This document shows, one piece after another, positions 25,301-33,369 of a DNA stretch of 36,839 nt (the stretch's first letter is position 1; each line of letters starts with the position of its first letter). This stretch comes from Actinomycetaceae bacterium (GTDB lineage: Bacteria > Actinomycetota > Actinomycetes > Actinomycetales > Actinomycetaceae), in NCBI GenBank assembly GCA_028724265.1, contig JAQYDG010000006.1:1-36839 (forward strand). Direction: 5' to 3'. Under the pieces are notes generated by a model that saw nothing but the letters and a program-made list of their open reading frames with translations, was not told the DNA's origin and ran no database searches. A program made the position numbers and the translations under genes.

Positions 25301-26204
25301 ATCGCCGAGTTCCATCGACACCATACTGGAGTGCCCGATGCGTGGGCTTCTGCAGTCCTGGGGTGCAAGCAGCGAGACGAATCACACCGCTGCCGACATT
25401 GGGACGATCATTCACACGGTTGCTCAAAACGTCCCTGATGGAGATCCTGATCGCGTCAACGAGGAGTTCGATCGAGCATGGAACGCTGCGTTCCCCGACC
25501 CTGATTCTCATCCGCAGGTCTATATGCTCTATCACGATGCACAGACGATGGTCGCAAAGCTCGCGCGGTGGCTATCTGATCGTGCGGATCGGACGAATGG
25601 CGCTGGGGACGTTCGTGTTGAAATGCCGCTGTCAGTGCAAGTTCCTGACCTTGACGTTGCACTTCGCTCCCGCCTGGATCGTGTTGAAGTGGACGGCCGC
25701 CACGATGCTCATATCTATGACTTCAAAACAGGTTCACACCAGAATACGGCGAACCAGGCACTGGACAACTCGCAGCTGCAGGCGTATCAGTTGATTCTGG
25801 ACGAGGCGTTGCGGGCATCTTCAGCGGCGGGCGATGCCTCCGATGACACTGGAGGTGTTGACCATGGTACGGTGCAGCAGTCTGCGGGTCGCGCTGCGGG
25901 TCAGCCAGCACGTCCGAAGAGGCAGGCACACCCGAATAGAGCCAGTGCCGCACGCCTGAATGGAATTGCGTCGGTGACGGGTGCGGATTTGGTCTATCTG
26001 CGTACGCCAAGCGACACAGCGAAGCAGGTGGGTCAACCGCGTCTTGATCGTGAACACGTGGAGCGTATCAAGCAGAAAATTCGAGAATGTTCCATGCTGT
26101 TTGGAGCGCAGACACTGCCAGCACGGGTTGGCTCGCAGTGCCGGCGATGCGAGTTTGCAACGATGTGCCCGGCGCAGTTCGCAGGGAAAAGGGTGGTGTC
26201 ATGA
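22332..26204 (+). CDS. adnA: AdnA-like UvrD-type helicase/PD-(D/E)XK nuclease subunit
   Basis: A 1290-aa subunit of the actinobacterial AdnAB helicase-nuclease, which resects DNA double-strand breaks (RecBCD/AddAB counterpart). The N-terminal motor has Walker A GGPGTGKTS (39-47), a weak motif II (WIIVDDLHNAS), motif III TFGDPDSAVQVFRG, motif IV ALATRYRGS, motif V SSSQGLSFDDVFIMGLNDGLWP and motif VI LLFSISRARQHLVLT. The C-terminal nuclease has catalytic IYDFKTG (Asp1130, Lys1132) and QLQAYQL, flanked by an AddB-like iron-sulfur cysteine set: Cys1001, Cys1270, Cys1273, Cys1279. Motif II lacks the usual DExQD form, so this motor may be weak. An acidic insert (ERTDSEETDSE) lies near residue 510. 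The stop overlaps the adnB start (ATGA). Confidence 0.93.
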   Translation: MSESSTSFPSRDPSQTAVIEAVKRTSLTPGTRIRLSVIGGPGTGKTSVAEACVAYLSRNTHARVAYLVQDRRAASAAHNRVAAVSGFMSESVTVSTVASFAYAIVQAYAQAMGRRPPELINGPDVDVRLAEILAEPAVQRVFFHGEQRSEKRNESVFSPDVLSSPSFRAQLREFLMRCQELGYSPAALTKLSVTAEEPTWAALAAVLDAYQYRGTLDSVFQGVASAPDRLDQAQLLGSAATMFRLWGAGGTPGQEADADQDHEAFRAFQFPRPHWDWIIVDDLHNASYSIVPLLSSLADAGASVVTFGDPDSAVQVFRGGVPYLPDLVTRAVNSGGLGCQPMALATRYRGSHVADTMLHHAYNYLHVAGTALGRRARTMVNGSASSNTEPVSADTRSADCVQAYSFVSSAEETMGVARLVEYRHHVVGTPWSQIAVITRSRADHPALRNALMRAGIPVRPIVAQEPLIKTPVVRDVIDVIQAARGIFDAGTYPVDQLAYADQPEYAERTDSEETDSEAASDTASRPIADQPRYPDAVWAELSLVLTNHLVSIAPSVLRHAELLVQLWDDAQEPSAQSRAQHSIGQFGAGARDADVEELGAVDRDEDNEHASHRLAPVMLNLLYSPERIQNVIDFFASHSGASASETPLHIPPLEELKRAGTMLSRVRAAIQGSAAQAEDVLWAAWDASGKAEQWRGQALGSGIQADTASRNLDSMIQVFRVAQRLADRQANVTIDELIQHLESQQLPEDTIARAGNYTDAISLLSPSSSQGLSFDDVFIMGLNDGLWPRLHVRDALLHTAKLLDIRLGRVTESGTQNAERHAFSDLIDDELRQLLFSISRARQHLVLTCVEGDEGTPSRFFRALGIDTEDADQAESSPALEGQVTGVRLTPYVAPRMRRGVQEAVVRLRRILQGSADQGLSPRNTAAGVANAVDAQSVLTENSVRAENQQRAASLLNMLAANGVKEANPHMWVDTFTPSAPQLGDPGERVSPSSIDTILECPMRGLLQSWGASSETNHTAADIGTIIHTVAQNVPDGDPDRVNEEFDRAWNAAFPDPDSHPQVYMLYHDAQTMVAKLARWLSDRADRTNGAGDVRVEMPLSVQVPDLDVALRSRLDRVEVDGRHDAHIYDFKTGSHQNTANQALDNSQLQAYQLILDEALRASSAAGDASDDTGGVDHGTVQQSAGRAAGQPARPKRQAHPNRASAARLNGIASVTGADLVYLRTPSDTAKQVGQPRLDREHVERIKQKIRECSMLFGAQTLPARVGSQCRRCEFATMCPAQFAGKRVVS

Positions 26205-29200
26205 GGGAATCGTCAGTAAAGAAGGGGATATCCGGAGCTGATCTTTACGATGCTGTGGTGGGCGCCGTGGCGCGCCGCGATGCGAAGGGACATATTCTTG
26301 AGCCCACAGCCGAGCAAAAGGCAGTGATCACATCGGATGCGCCTGCGATCCTCGTGACGGCGGGCGCCGGTGCCGGCAAAACAGAAACCATGGTGAGCCG
26401 TATTGCATATCAGCTGTGTGCCCATCCGAACCTTGCGCCACGTCACGTTCTCGGTCTGACGTTCACCAAGAAGGCTGCAGCTGAGCTCAACCAGCGTGTG
26501 ACACAGGTACTAGGAAAGCTGCGCCGCAGTGGCTTGATCGGAACACCAGACGCGCGGGTGCCTAGCGCGCCTGATCGTGAACGCAGCCTGGACACCACTG
26601 AGCGTGTGGATTTCACCCGAGGTGTCAGTGAAGTCGGGCAGGCGAGCGCGGATCTGGATCGCCCGGACATCTCTACCTATAACGCCTTCGCTCAGGATAT
26701 TGTTCGCACCTACGGGTTGCTTGTGGGTATCGATCCAGATGCACGGTTGGTCACGGAAGCGGAGCAGCACGAGTTGATGGATCGTGCCTTCGGCAAGCTC
26801 CGGTCGGCTGACCTGGATGATCTGATGCAGTATTCCAGATCCACCATTGTGGATAGTGCTTTGGCGCTCAACGAGGGGTTGATCGATCACGGCGTTACGA
26901 CGCGTCAGGCACGCGAGTATCTTGACCATGGCCAGGCAGAGATGGCGCGTCTGATGGATGAGTACGACGCCCAACACGGCGGGAAGGCTCCTCGTTCAGC
27001 GAGCGAACCTGGTGCAGCACTGCTTCATCGAGGCTCGACGCAGAAAAAGATTGCGTCGCTGATCCACGCGCGTCTTTCCCTGCTGCGTTTAGTTGACGAG
27101 TATAGGTCAGTCAAACGAGATGCGAATGTGATTGAATTTGCCGATCAACTTGCAGCTGCTGCGAGGATTCTTGACGAGAATCCGTCGATAGCCGAACGAA
27201 TCGCACATCGCTACCGTGTGGTGTTGTTGGACGAATATCAAGATACGTCAATGAGCCAGGCTGATTTTCTCTACAAGGCTCTCGCTCAACCGTGGGCCGG
27301 CCAGGAGAATTCTGCATGGCACTCTTTGTGTGCAGTGGGCGATCCGAATCAGCTCATTTTCGAGTGGAGGGGTGCAAGCGCAAATTCATTCGGGCAGTTT
27401 CGGCGCATGTTTGGCGGCACTCTGGGGCATGTGGAGGATATGCGGTTGAGCTACTCATTCCGCAACACTCCGGAAATTCTGGAGGCTGCGAATGCGATTG
27501 CGGGCTCAATAGCCCAGGCGGATCGTACAGCGCTCGGTATGCCACCAGAGGACGAGCCTCTGCGATCATTTTTCGAGAACGCGCACGGAAAAGTCACAAC
27601 TATCACGGCGGTGACGCGTTCGGATATGTATGCGGCCTTAGCTGATTATGTGCATGACCTCTACACGCAGATAAACGAACAGTACAAGGCTGGCAAGCGC
27701 GAATCCGGTCCAGATATCGCTGTGCTGACGAGGAAACGGGAGTATCAGGAACATATTATTGCGGAGTTTGAGAAGCGCCATATTCCGTATGTTGTGAGCG
27801 GCGGATTACCGCTTGTGCGCAGACCGGAAATACTCAATATTCGGGCTGCGCTCGCGGTTATTGCGCATCCAGAACAGAACCACCGCATGGCGCGTCTGCT
27901 CTCGCTGTGTGCAATCTCGCCGCAGGATATACGCGCTTTAGCGTCTGAGGTTTCGGAACTGAATCGTTCAGTTTTTGCTTCTTCCGCGCGCTCGGGTTCG
28001 TCTGCGCGCTCTGGTGCCGTCAGGCCATTTAACCTGATTGACGTGGTGCGCTCGTATGCCGACAACTTGTACGCCGACAACCCGCATGCCGACAACGCGT
28101 ATGTAGATAACGCACAGAACCTCGATCCCCGGACGCTCGGCGCAGGAAACACCCTAGAGCGCACAGGGGAACACAATCCCGGAAAAGAAGGCAGTGCCTT
28201 CGATCGTGCGTCTCATGTGTCTGGGCAGGCGCGTGAACGCCTCAGCTGGCTCGCCGGTGTTCTTGCGCGGCTTGAGGAGGCGCGGGGGATGGACGTCCCC
28301 CAGCTCGTTGCGCTGGCGTCGCGTGAGTTAGGTATGGATCTTGAGGCTGCCGTGCGCACGCAGGGATCGCAGGGCGTCACAACTGCTATCGCGGATTTTA
28401 TTGCCATGGCAGATCGATGGGCGCAAGACCACCCAGGCGCTGGCATACAACAATTCGTGGATCATGTGGATCTCGTTGAAGCAGAGGAACACTCCGGGGA
28501 GAGCAAGTCTGGCGAGGATCCAGAGACTCAACACACGCAGGATGACGAAAGTCAACTCGCTGCGTCAGCAGTGCAGATACTCACCATTCACGCAGCGAAA
28601 GGGCTTGAGTTTGCCGACCTTGTTGTGGTTCCTGAGGTTCAGGAGGGAGAGCTGGATGTGGGAGGATCGCCGGCGTTATGGACGGGCAGTGTGAAGGAAT
28701 TTCCCTATCCGCTTCGCCGAGATTATCAGGATCTCCCGCAGTTCAGCCTCAGCCGAGGTCACTACGAAACGCTGGAGGAGGCTGGCCGTGCCTACAGCAC
28801 GTACGCACACCAGGCGTCGCGCCAATTCGCAGATCAGGCGACGAGAAAGCTCGCCTATGTGGCGTATACCAGGCCAAAAACTGAACTTCTGATCGGGAAC
28901 TATGTTTTCACAGATATGGATTCTGAGACGAGTACGCAGCAGGCTGATTTAGCAGACTTTCGAGCAGCGAAGGTGCCGACCAGGGGGAAGAGAAAAGAGC
29001 GGATGGGCATACGGGATTCTCAGCACGCGCAACCCGTGCCGCTCTCCCAGTTGATGCCCACGGATAAAAAGACGGCGAAAGCTGCCGCTGAGTCTCTCGC
29101 GCAAAGCTGGGCTCGCACGCCCGTCGAGGACGTCGTCTTTTTCGGAACTAAGCGTTCGGAGTTTTTCCCCACGTCCTTATCCGTCGTCCATCGCGTCGCT

Positions 29201-30187
29201 GATCATGTCACGTCATCCGGCCAACGCATGAAAGGCCAGGACGCGAAAGAGATATGTGCCCGCATTGCGCACAACCGCTGGGCGAGTGCTGCTGATCTCA
29301 GCGCACTAGGGCTGCTGGAGGATATCGATCCAGACACGATGCCGGGAGCTGCACTTATGCCGCCGGTGCCGCATTACAGCGAACCGTCAGCGGCCTATCC
29401 GCTCTGGCCAGACCAGATGGAACGCCACGTTGAGGTAGGCTCTCCCGTCGATGCTGCCAGTCAGCTCGATGCCCTCGAGGAATTTGTGAGGACGTATATA
29501 GACTCGCGCGCGCGAGCCGGTGAGGAAGAACCGGATAGTGAGCATCAGCTCGACGATGTGTTTGATGTGCGTGGGTATTTGACGGTAACTGATTTTGTGC
29601 GCCTAGACGAGTCAGTGGACACGTTTTTGCTCGATCAGGTGCGGCCGATTCCCCGCAAACCTAGCCGGGCGGCGAGGGTAGGGACGTCCGTCCATGCTCG
29701 GATCGCCGCGGAGTTTCAATCGGCTGCAGTGATGGATCTGGATATCGATAGCGATGATGACGAATTTGGTGTGCCTTCGGCAAACGAAGAGAGGCTGTTT
29801 GACTCGTTCCTTGCCGGCCCGTGGAAACACTATCGGCCGCTTGCGATCGAGCAGAAACTCGATGTGACGATTGCGGGCCACCCCGTACGGTGCACCCTGG
29901 ATGCAGTGTTTGATACGTACGGGATAGAGGGCATGAAACCCGTGACGATTGTCGATTGGAAAACAGGGCGCCGCCCAGCAGGGGATGTTCTCCGTGCTCG
30001 TGAGCTGCAGCTGGCAATTTATCGTATCGCGTGGGCGCGGACACACCACGTTGCAGAGGAGGATATCGCGGCGTGCTTCGTCTACCTGCAGGAGGCGCCA
30101 GAAGCCCAAATAGTGTTTGCTTCCGACATGTCCGAAGCTGAGGTTGAAGAGCGGATCATGGACGCGTTGAACCGCGCACACCGCTAA
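26201..30187 (+). CDS. adnB: AdnB-like UvrD-type helicase/PD-(D/E)XK nuclease subunit
   Basis: A 1328-aa partner of AdnA. All superfamily 1A motifs are intact: Walker A AGAGAGKT (54-61), Ia TFTKKAAAEL, motif II LLDEYQDTS (Asp344), III AVGDPNQLIFEWRGA, IV SYSFRNTPE, V LTIHAAKGLEFADLVVVP and VI YVAYTRPK. It should therefore be the main motor. The C-terminal nuclease has VGTSVHARI, VDWKTGRRP (Asp1252, Lys1254) and RELQLAIYRIAWA. Between motifs IV and V there is a repetitive insert (about residues 594-638: SSARSG twice, then four YADNx-like units). The ATG at 26201 overlaps the adnA stop; earlier in-frame starts would lie deep inside adnA. It resembles Rv3201c and ends 12 bases from the convergent phosphotransferase gene. 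Confidence 0.94.
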   Translation: MRESSVKKGISGADLYDAVVGAVARRDAKGHILEPTAEQKAVITSDAPAILVTAGAGAGKTETMVSRIAYQLCAHPNLAPRHVLGLTFTKKAAAELNQRVTQVLGKLRRSGLIGTPDARVPSAPDRERSLDTTERVDFTRGVSEVGQASADLDRPDISTYNAFAQDIVRTYGLLVGIDPDARLVTEAEQHELMDRAFGKLRSADLDDLMQYSRSTIVDSALALNEGLIDHGVTTRQAREYLDHGQAEMARLMDEYDAQHGGKAPRSASEPGAALLHRGSTQKKIASLIHARLSLLRLVDEYRSVKRDANVIEFADQLAAAARILDENPSIAERIAHRYRVVLLDEYQDTSMSQADFLYKALAQPWAGQENSAWHSLCAVGDPNQLIFEWRGASANSFGQFRRMFGGTLGHVEDMRLSYSFRNTPEILEAANAIAGSIAQADRTALGMPPEDEPLRSFFENAHGKVTTITAVTRSDMYAALADYVHDLYTQINEQYKAGKRESGPDIAVLTRKREYQEHIIAEFEKRHIPYVVSGGLPLVRRPEILNIRAALAVIAHPEQNHRMARLLSLCAISPQDIRALASEVSELNRSVFASSARSGSSARSGAVRPFNLIDVVRSYADNLYADNPHADNAYVDNAQNLDPRTLGAGNTLERTGEHNPGKEGSAFDRASHVSGQARERLSWLAGVLARLEEARGMDVPQLVALASRELGMDLEAAVRTQGSQGVTTAIADFIAMADRWAQDHPGAGIQQFVDHVDLVEAEEHSGESKSGEDPETQHTQDDESQLAASAVQILTIHAAKGLEFADLVVVPEVQEGELDVGGSPALWTGSVKEFPYPLRRDYQDLPQFSLSRGHYETLEEAGRAYSTYAHQASRQFADQATRKLAYVAYTRPKTELLIGNYVFTDMDSETSTQQADLADFRAAKVPTRGKRKERMGIRDSQHAQPVPLSQLMPTDKKTAKAAAESLAQSWARTPVEDVVFFGTKRSEFFPTSLSVVHRVADHVTSSGQRMKGQDAKEICARIAHNRWASAADLSALGLLEDIDPDTMPGAALMPPVPHYSEPSAAYPLWPDQMERHVEVGSPVDAASQLDALEEFVRTYIDSRARAGEEEPDSEHQLDDVFDVRGYLTVTDFVRLDESVDTFLLDQVRPIPRKPSRAARVGTSVHARIAAEFQSAAVMDLDIDSDDDEFGVPSANEERLFDSFLAGPWKHYRPLAIEQKLDVTIAGHPVRCTLDAVFDTYGIEGMKPVTIVDWKTGRRPAGDVLRARELQLAIYRIAWARTHHVAEEDIAACFVYLQEAPEAQIVFASDMSEAEVEERIMDALNRAHR
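27980..28015 (+). repeat. 18-bp tandem repeat inside adnB (SSARSG x2)
   Basis: Two consecutive 18-base units encode SSARSG-SSARSG in the spacer between helicase motifs IV and V of AdnB. Copies differ at silent positions, so the duplication is not very recent or is under selection at protein level. Confidence 0.75.
28055..28114 (+). repeat. 15-bp tandem repeat inside adnB (YADNx x4)
   Basis: Four units of 15 bases encode YADNL, YADNP, HADNA and YVDNA. The repeat is in frame and follows the SSARSG duplication. The GCCGACAAC core is identical in the first three units. Confidence 0.85.
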
Positions 30188-30199
30188 CCGTGCACACCG

Positions 30200-31318
30200 C
30201 TAGCGGTCGGACGAGTCTAGCGTCTCAGCTCTCGGCTCAGACTCAGTTTTCGCTTCAGCCTCAGACTCAGCCTCGGCATCTCCCTCGGTCTCTGCTGATG
30301 CTGCGGTGGCTGGGGAATCGTCGTCATCGAAAGATGAATCAATCGACGCAAGGCTAGGATCTTCTGGTTCCTCCACGATATCTGTGTTCCATACGGCACG
30401 CGGGGCGAGGTCAGGATCGGAGGACACCTGCGCAGCGAGGTCATCGAGCATTCCAACAGCATCGCTCAGAACAGAGTCGTTGCCAGAATGAACCCCGTAG
30501 AGCAGCCAGCGTACGAGGGCGAGTTCGCTCATCAAATAGGATCTCGTCATCAAGGATTCATCGGCTTGCGGTCCGGTGTGTGCGTAGGCTTCGATAATGT
30601 CCGTAGCAACGTCGTCATCTAACGCGGTGATCACGCCTAAGTCCTCAGCAGGGTCACCCACATGTGCGGATCCAAAACCTAGAACACAGGAGACCGTATC
30701 GTCCACATACAAAAAGTTTTCAGCAGACACATCTCCATGAACCACGCGCGGAGTAAAATTCCACAGCTCGTCGAGTGCAAGGGCATTCTCCCACCGTCTG
30801 CGCAGCAGGGGCGGTATATCGATGGCTTGAGACGCTTCCTCCAGTTGAGCGCCAAGGCGAGAACGCCACTCGGCAGCAGAGTAAATAGGAAGGCCGGCGC
30901 GGCGGATCACATCGGGGTCAAGTCCGTGGATCGATCCGAGTGTTCGGCCAAGATCCCGTGCTTGGCTGGGATTCATTGTGTCAAAATCGAGAGAGCGACC
31001 AAACGGCTCAGGGTAGAGTACTGCCCGCCCGCCATTTGGGGTGACGGTGAACCCGCTCGGCCGCATCACATCGAAAGAAAGTCTCCCGGAAGCAAGCTCA
31101 TGCAGTAGTTCTGGTGCTAACGCCGCTTGTGCTTCGAGCTGTGCGGCGGCAAGATCCGTTTTCGGAGCAGTGACCACCCATCGACGACCATGATCGTCAA
31201 GCACTCCACCCGTGAGGTAGTCGTCGGTTTCTACTAAAGGCGGGCGAACGCCGACCGCGTTGAAACCTTTCATCGCGCCAACTGCGAGCGATGCTAAGTA
31301 CAGAGCCTGCTTGTTCAC
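30200..31318 (-). CDS. Aminoglycoside-phosphotransferase-like kinase-fold protein, possibly inactive
   Basis: A 372-aa protein. Residues 1-300 follow the APH/choline kinase fold: a weak N lobe (WVVTAPKTDLAAAQLEAQAALA), then the catalytic loop VVHGDVSAENFL (Asp196, Asn201) and VLGFGSAHVGDPAEDLG (214-226). In active APH enzymes the latter reads (I/V)DFG or similar, with a metal-binding Asp that here is Gly214. The C-terminal 60 residues are an acidic Glu/Ala/Ser tail. The substrate is unknown. The GTG start is set by TAGACT six bases upstream (leaderless). It is convergent with adnB. A phosphotransferase gene near adnB is, to my memory, usual in Actinobacteria. Confidence 0.85.
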   Translation of the reverse strand: MNKQALYLASLAVGAMKGFNAVGVRPPLVETDDYLTGGVLDDHGRRWVVTAPKTDLAAAQLEAQAALAPELLHELASGRLSFDVMRPSGFTVTPNGGRAVLYPEPFGRSLDFDTMNPSQARDLGRTLGSIHGLDPDVIRRAGLPIYSAAEWRSRLGAQLEEASQAIDIPPLLRRRWENALALDELWNFTPRVVHGDVSAENFLYVDDTVSCVLGFGSAHVGDPAEDLGVITALDDDVATDIIEAYAHTGPQADESLMTRSYLMSELALVRWLLYGVHSGNDSVLSDAVGMLDDLAAQVSSDPDLAPRAVWNTDIVEEPEDPSLASIDSSFDDDDSPATAASAETEGDAEAESEAEAKTESEPRAETLDSSDR

Positions 31319-31324
31319 GCGTTT

Positions 31325-31330
31325 AGTCTA
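31325..31330 (-). promoter_or_regulatory. Leaderless-type -10 box of the phosphotransferase gene
   Basis: On the minus strand TAGACT is followed by AAACGC and the GTG start at 31318. It is the third TAGACT-N6-start in the window. Confidence 0.55.
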
Positions 31331-31527
31331 GCTGTGACGTGCTTGAGCATGGGCAACGGCGTCTCAACTACGGGGGTGAAGGGTCAGGGTGGCAGTGGCG
31401 GCGAGGGCGAGGAGCCGGAAGGGTCGTGGCGCTGGCCTGGCAGGATCGGCATTAAACCAGCATCGATCTACAGGGGGTACCTCGTTAGGCCGTAACCAAC
31501 TCAGAGCGAGCGTGAAGCATTGTGCGG

Positions 31528-31533
31528 TAATCT
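31528..31533 (+). promoter_or_regulatory. Leaderless-type -10 box of prfB
   Basis: TAATCT, seven bases, then the prfB GTG at 31541. No ribosome binding site precedes that GTG. Confidence 0.45.
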
Positions 31534-31540
31534 TGCCTGT

Positions 31541-32680
31541 GTGGCTACCGAGTATTCAGAGCATCTCAACGCGTTACGTGCTGTTTTCGAGCAGGTCGTG
31601 GCGGTCAAGGATCCCCAGCACCTGGCAGAGCAGGTTGACGAATTGACGCGTGCGTCTGCAGCGCCTGACCTGTGGGACGATCCGCAGAAGGCGCAGGAGG
31701 TGACGTCTCACCTCTCGCATGTGCAGTCTGAATTGGACAAGCTCACCCAGATGCGTTCACGGCTTGATGATGCCGGCGCGATGCTGGAGATGGCAGAGGA
31801 AGAAGATGACGATGATCCAGCACTGGCAGCTGAGCTCCGTGCGGATCTAGGCGTCACACTGGAAAAACTCGATGCCGACCTCTCCGATATGCAGATTCAA
31901 ACGCTGCTGTCTGGAAAATATGATGAGCGCGATGCCGTGGTGACGATTCGATCTGGCGCTGGCGGCGTGGATGCGGCTGATTTCGCCAGTATGCTTCAGC
32001 GAATGTATCTGCGGTGGGCTGAGCGTAAGGGATACGATGCGAAGGTTCTGGATACGTCGTACGCGGAAGAAGCCGGTATCAAGTCCACTACATTCGAGGT
32101 TCATGCCCCTTATGCGTATGGAACGCTCTCAGTCGAGGCTGGAACCCATCGGCTCGTTCGAATTTCGCCGTTTGACAATCAGGGCAGGCGCCAGACGTCC
32201 TTTGCGGCGGTGGAAGTTATCCCGCTGATCGAACAGACGGATCATATTGACGTACCGGAATCTGATATTCGTATTGACGTGTTCCGTTCCTCAGGACCTG
32301 GCGGGCAGAGCGTGAACACTACCGATTCCGCCGTGCGTATTACTCACTTGCCGACCGGCATCGTCGTCTCGATGCAGGACGAAAAGTCGCAGATTCAGAA
32401 CCGTGCAGCAGCAATGCGAGTTTTGCAAAGCCGGCTACTCGTTCTCAAGCAGGAAGAGGAAGCGAAGGAAAAGAAGGAACTAGCTGGCGACATCAAAGCG
32501 TCGTGGGGGGATCAGATGCGATCCTACATTCTGCAGCCCTACCAGATGGTCAAAGACCTTCGGACAGGCTTTGAAGCTGGTAATCCCGCACAGGTCTTTG
32601 ATGGGGATATCGACGGATTTATCGATGCCGGTATTCGGTGGCGTGCAACAGGTGAAAAAGCTAAGAAGGAAGAAAAATGA
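31541..32680 (+). CDS. prfB: Peptide chain release factor 2
   Basis: A 379-aa class I release factor recognising UGA and UAA. The N-terminal helical domain is followed by [15 protein letters not shown] with the RF2 stop-codon motif SPF (209-211), and [23 protein letters not shown] with the catalytic GGQ (254-256). The frame is continuous, with no programmed frameshift as in E. coli prfB. The GTG at 31541 is chosen over a TTG at 31520 because it gives the family start ([13 protein letters not shown]) and has a -10 box seven bases before. The stop overlaps the ftsE ATG (ATGA), so it is coupled to ftsEX, an order common in Actinobacteria. Confidence 0.95.
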   Translation: MATEYSEHLNALRAVFEQVVAVKDPQHLAEQVDELTRASAAPDLWDDPQKAQEVTSHLSHVQSELDKLTQMRSRLDDAGAMLEMAEEEDDDDPALAAELRADLGVTLEKLDADLSDMQIQTLLSGKYDERDAVVTIRSGAGGVDAADFASMLQRMYLRWAERKGYDAKVLDTSYAEEAGIKSTTFEVHAPYAYGTLSVEAGTHRLVRISPFDNQGRRQTSFAAVEVIPLIEQTDHIDVPESDIRIDVFRSSGPGGQSVNTTDSAVRITHLPTGIVVSMQDEKSQIQNRAAAMRVLQSRLLVLKQEEEAKEKKELAGDIKASWGDQMRSYILQPYQMVKDLRTGFEAGNPAQVFDGDIDGFIDAGIRWRATGEKAKKEEK

Positions 32681-33369
32681 TCACACTGGAAAATGTGACC
32701 AAAATTTATCATCGAGGGGCTCGTCCGGCTCTAGACAGCGTCAGCTTGACGATCGACAAGGGTGAGTTCGCGTTCTTAGTTGGCCCGTCTGGCAGCGGTA
32801 AATCGACTTTGATCTCCCTGATCCTCGACGAAATCGCGCCTACAAGCGGCAAAGTGATGGTGATGGGCAAAGATCTTGCCCATATCAAAGGCAACAAAGT
32901 CGCATTGCTCAGGCGCGAGGTTGGTGTCGTTTTCCAAGATTTCCGCCTTTTGGAGGAGAAGAACGTATACGACAATGTAGCGCTCGCACTCCAGGTTCGA
33001 GGTATCCGGCGATCCAAAGTGAAGCCAGCAGTGAGCGACGCGCTGGCAATGGTGGGCTTGGATGGCATGGAAAAGCGCAAGCCGCTGGAGCTTTCCGGTG
33101 GGGAGAGGCAACGACTCGTGATCGCCCGCGCGATGGTCGGGCAGCCGAGTATCCTCTTGGCTGACGAGCCGACAGGCAACCTGGATCCGAAGACCGGTTT
33201 GTCGATTATGCACTTGCTGGATCGGATTAACCGTTCCGGTACGACTGTGGTGATGGCGACTCACGATAAGGACATCGTCAACCAGATGCGAAAGCGTGTG
33301 ATCGCCTTGGATGAAGGTATTGTGCTGAGCGATCAAGATCGAGGTCTATACGGGGGAGGCCGCCACTAA
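32677..33369 (+). CDS. ftsE: Cell division ATP-binding protein FtsE
   Basis: A 230-aa ABC ATPase of the FtsEX complex, which sits at the division septum and activates peptidoglycan hydrolases. Walker [11 protein letters not shown] (35-44), Q-loop VVFQDFRLL (the FRLL typical of FtsE), signature LSGGERQR, Walker [13 protein letters not shown] and switch His in VMATHD. GGAAG lies just before the ATG. It overlaps prfB by four bases and ftsX by one (TAATG). Confidence 0.96.
   Translation: MITLENVTKIYHRGARPALDSVSLTIDKGEFAFLVGPSGSGKSTLISLILDEIAPTSGKVMVMGKDLAHIKGNKVALLRREVGVVFQDFRLLEEKNVYDNVALALQVRGIRRSKVKPAVSDALAMVGLDGMEKRKPLELSGGERQRLVIARAMVGQPSILLADEPTGNLDPKTGLSIMHLLDRINRSGTTVVMATHDKDIVNQMRKRVIALDEGIVLSDQDRGLYGGGRH

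Noticed and set aside
28055-28114. CRISPR-like array
   Set aside because: The units are only 15 bases, contiguous without spacers, and encode in-frame protein repeats inside adnB.
31541-31640. Programmed frameshift in prfB
   Set aside because: The frame is continuous from the start codon to the stop and no in-frame TGA with an upstream slippery CTT is present.
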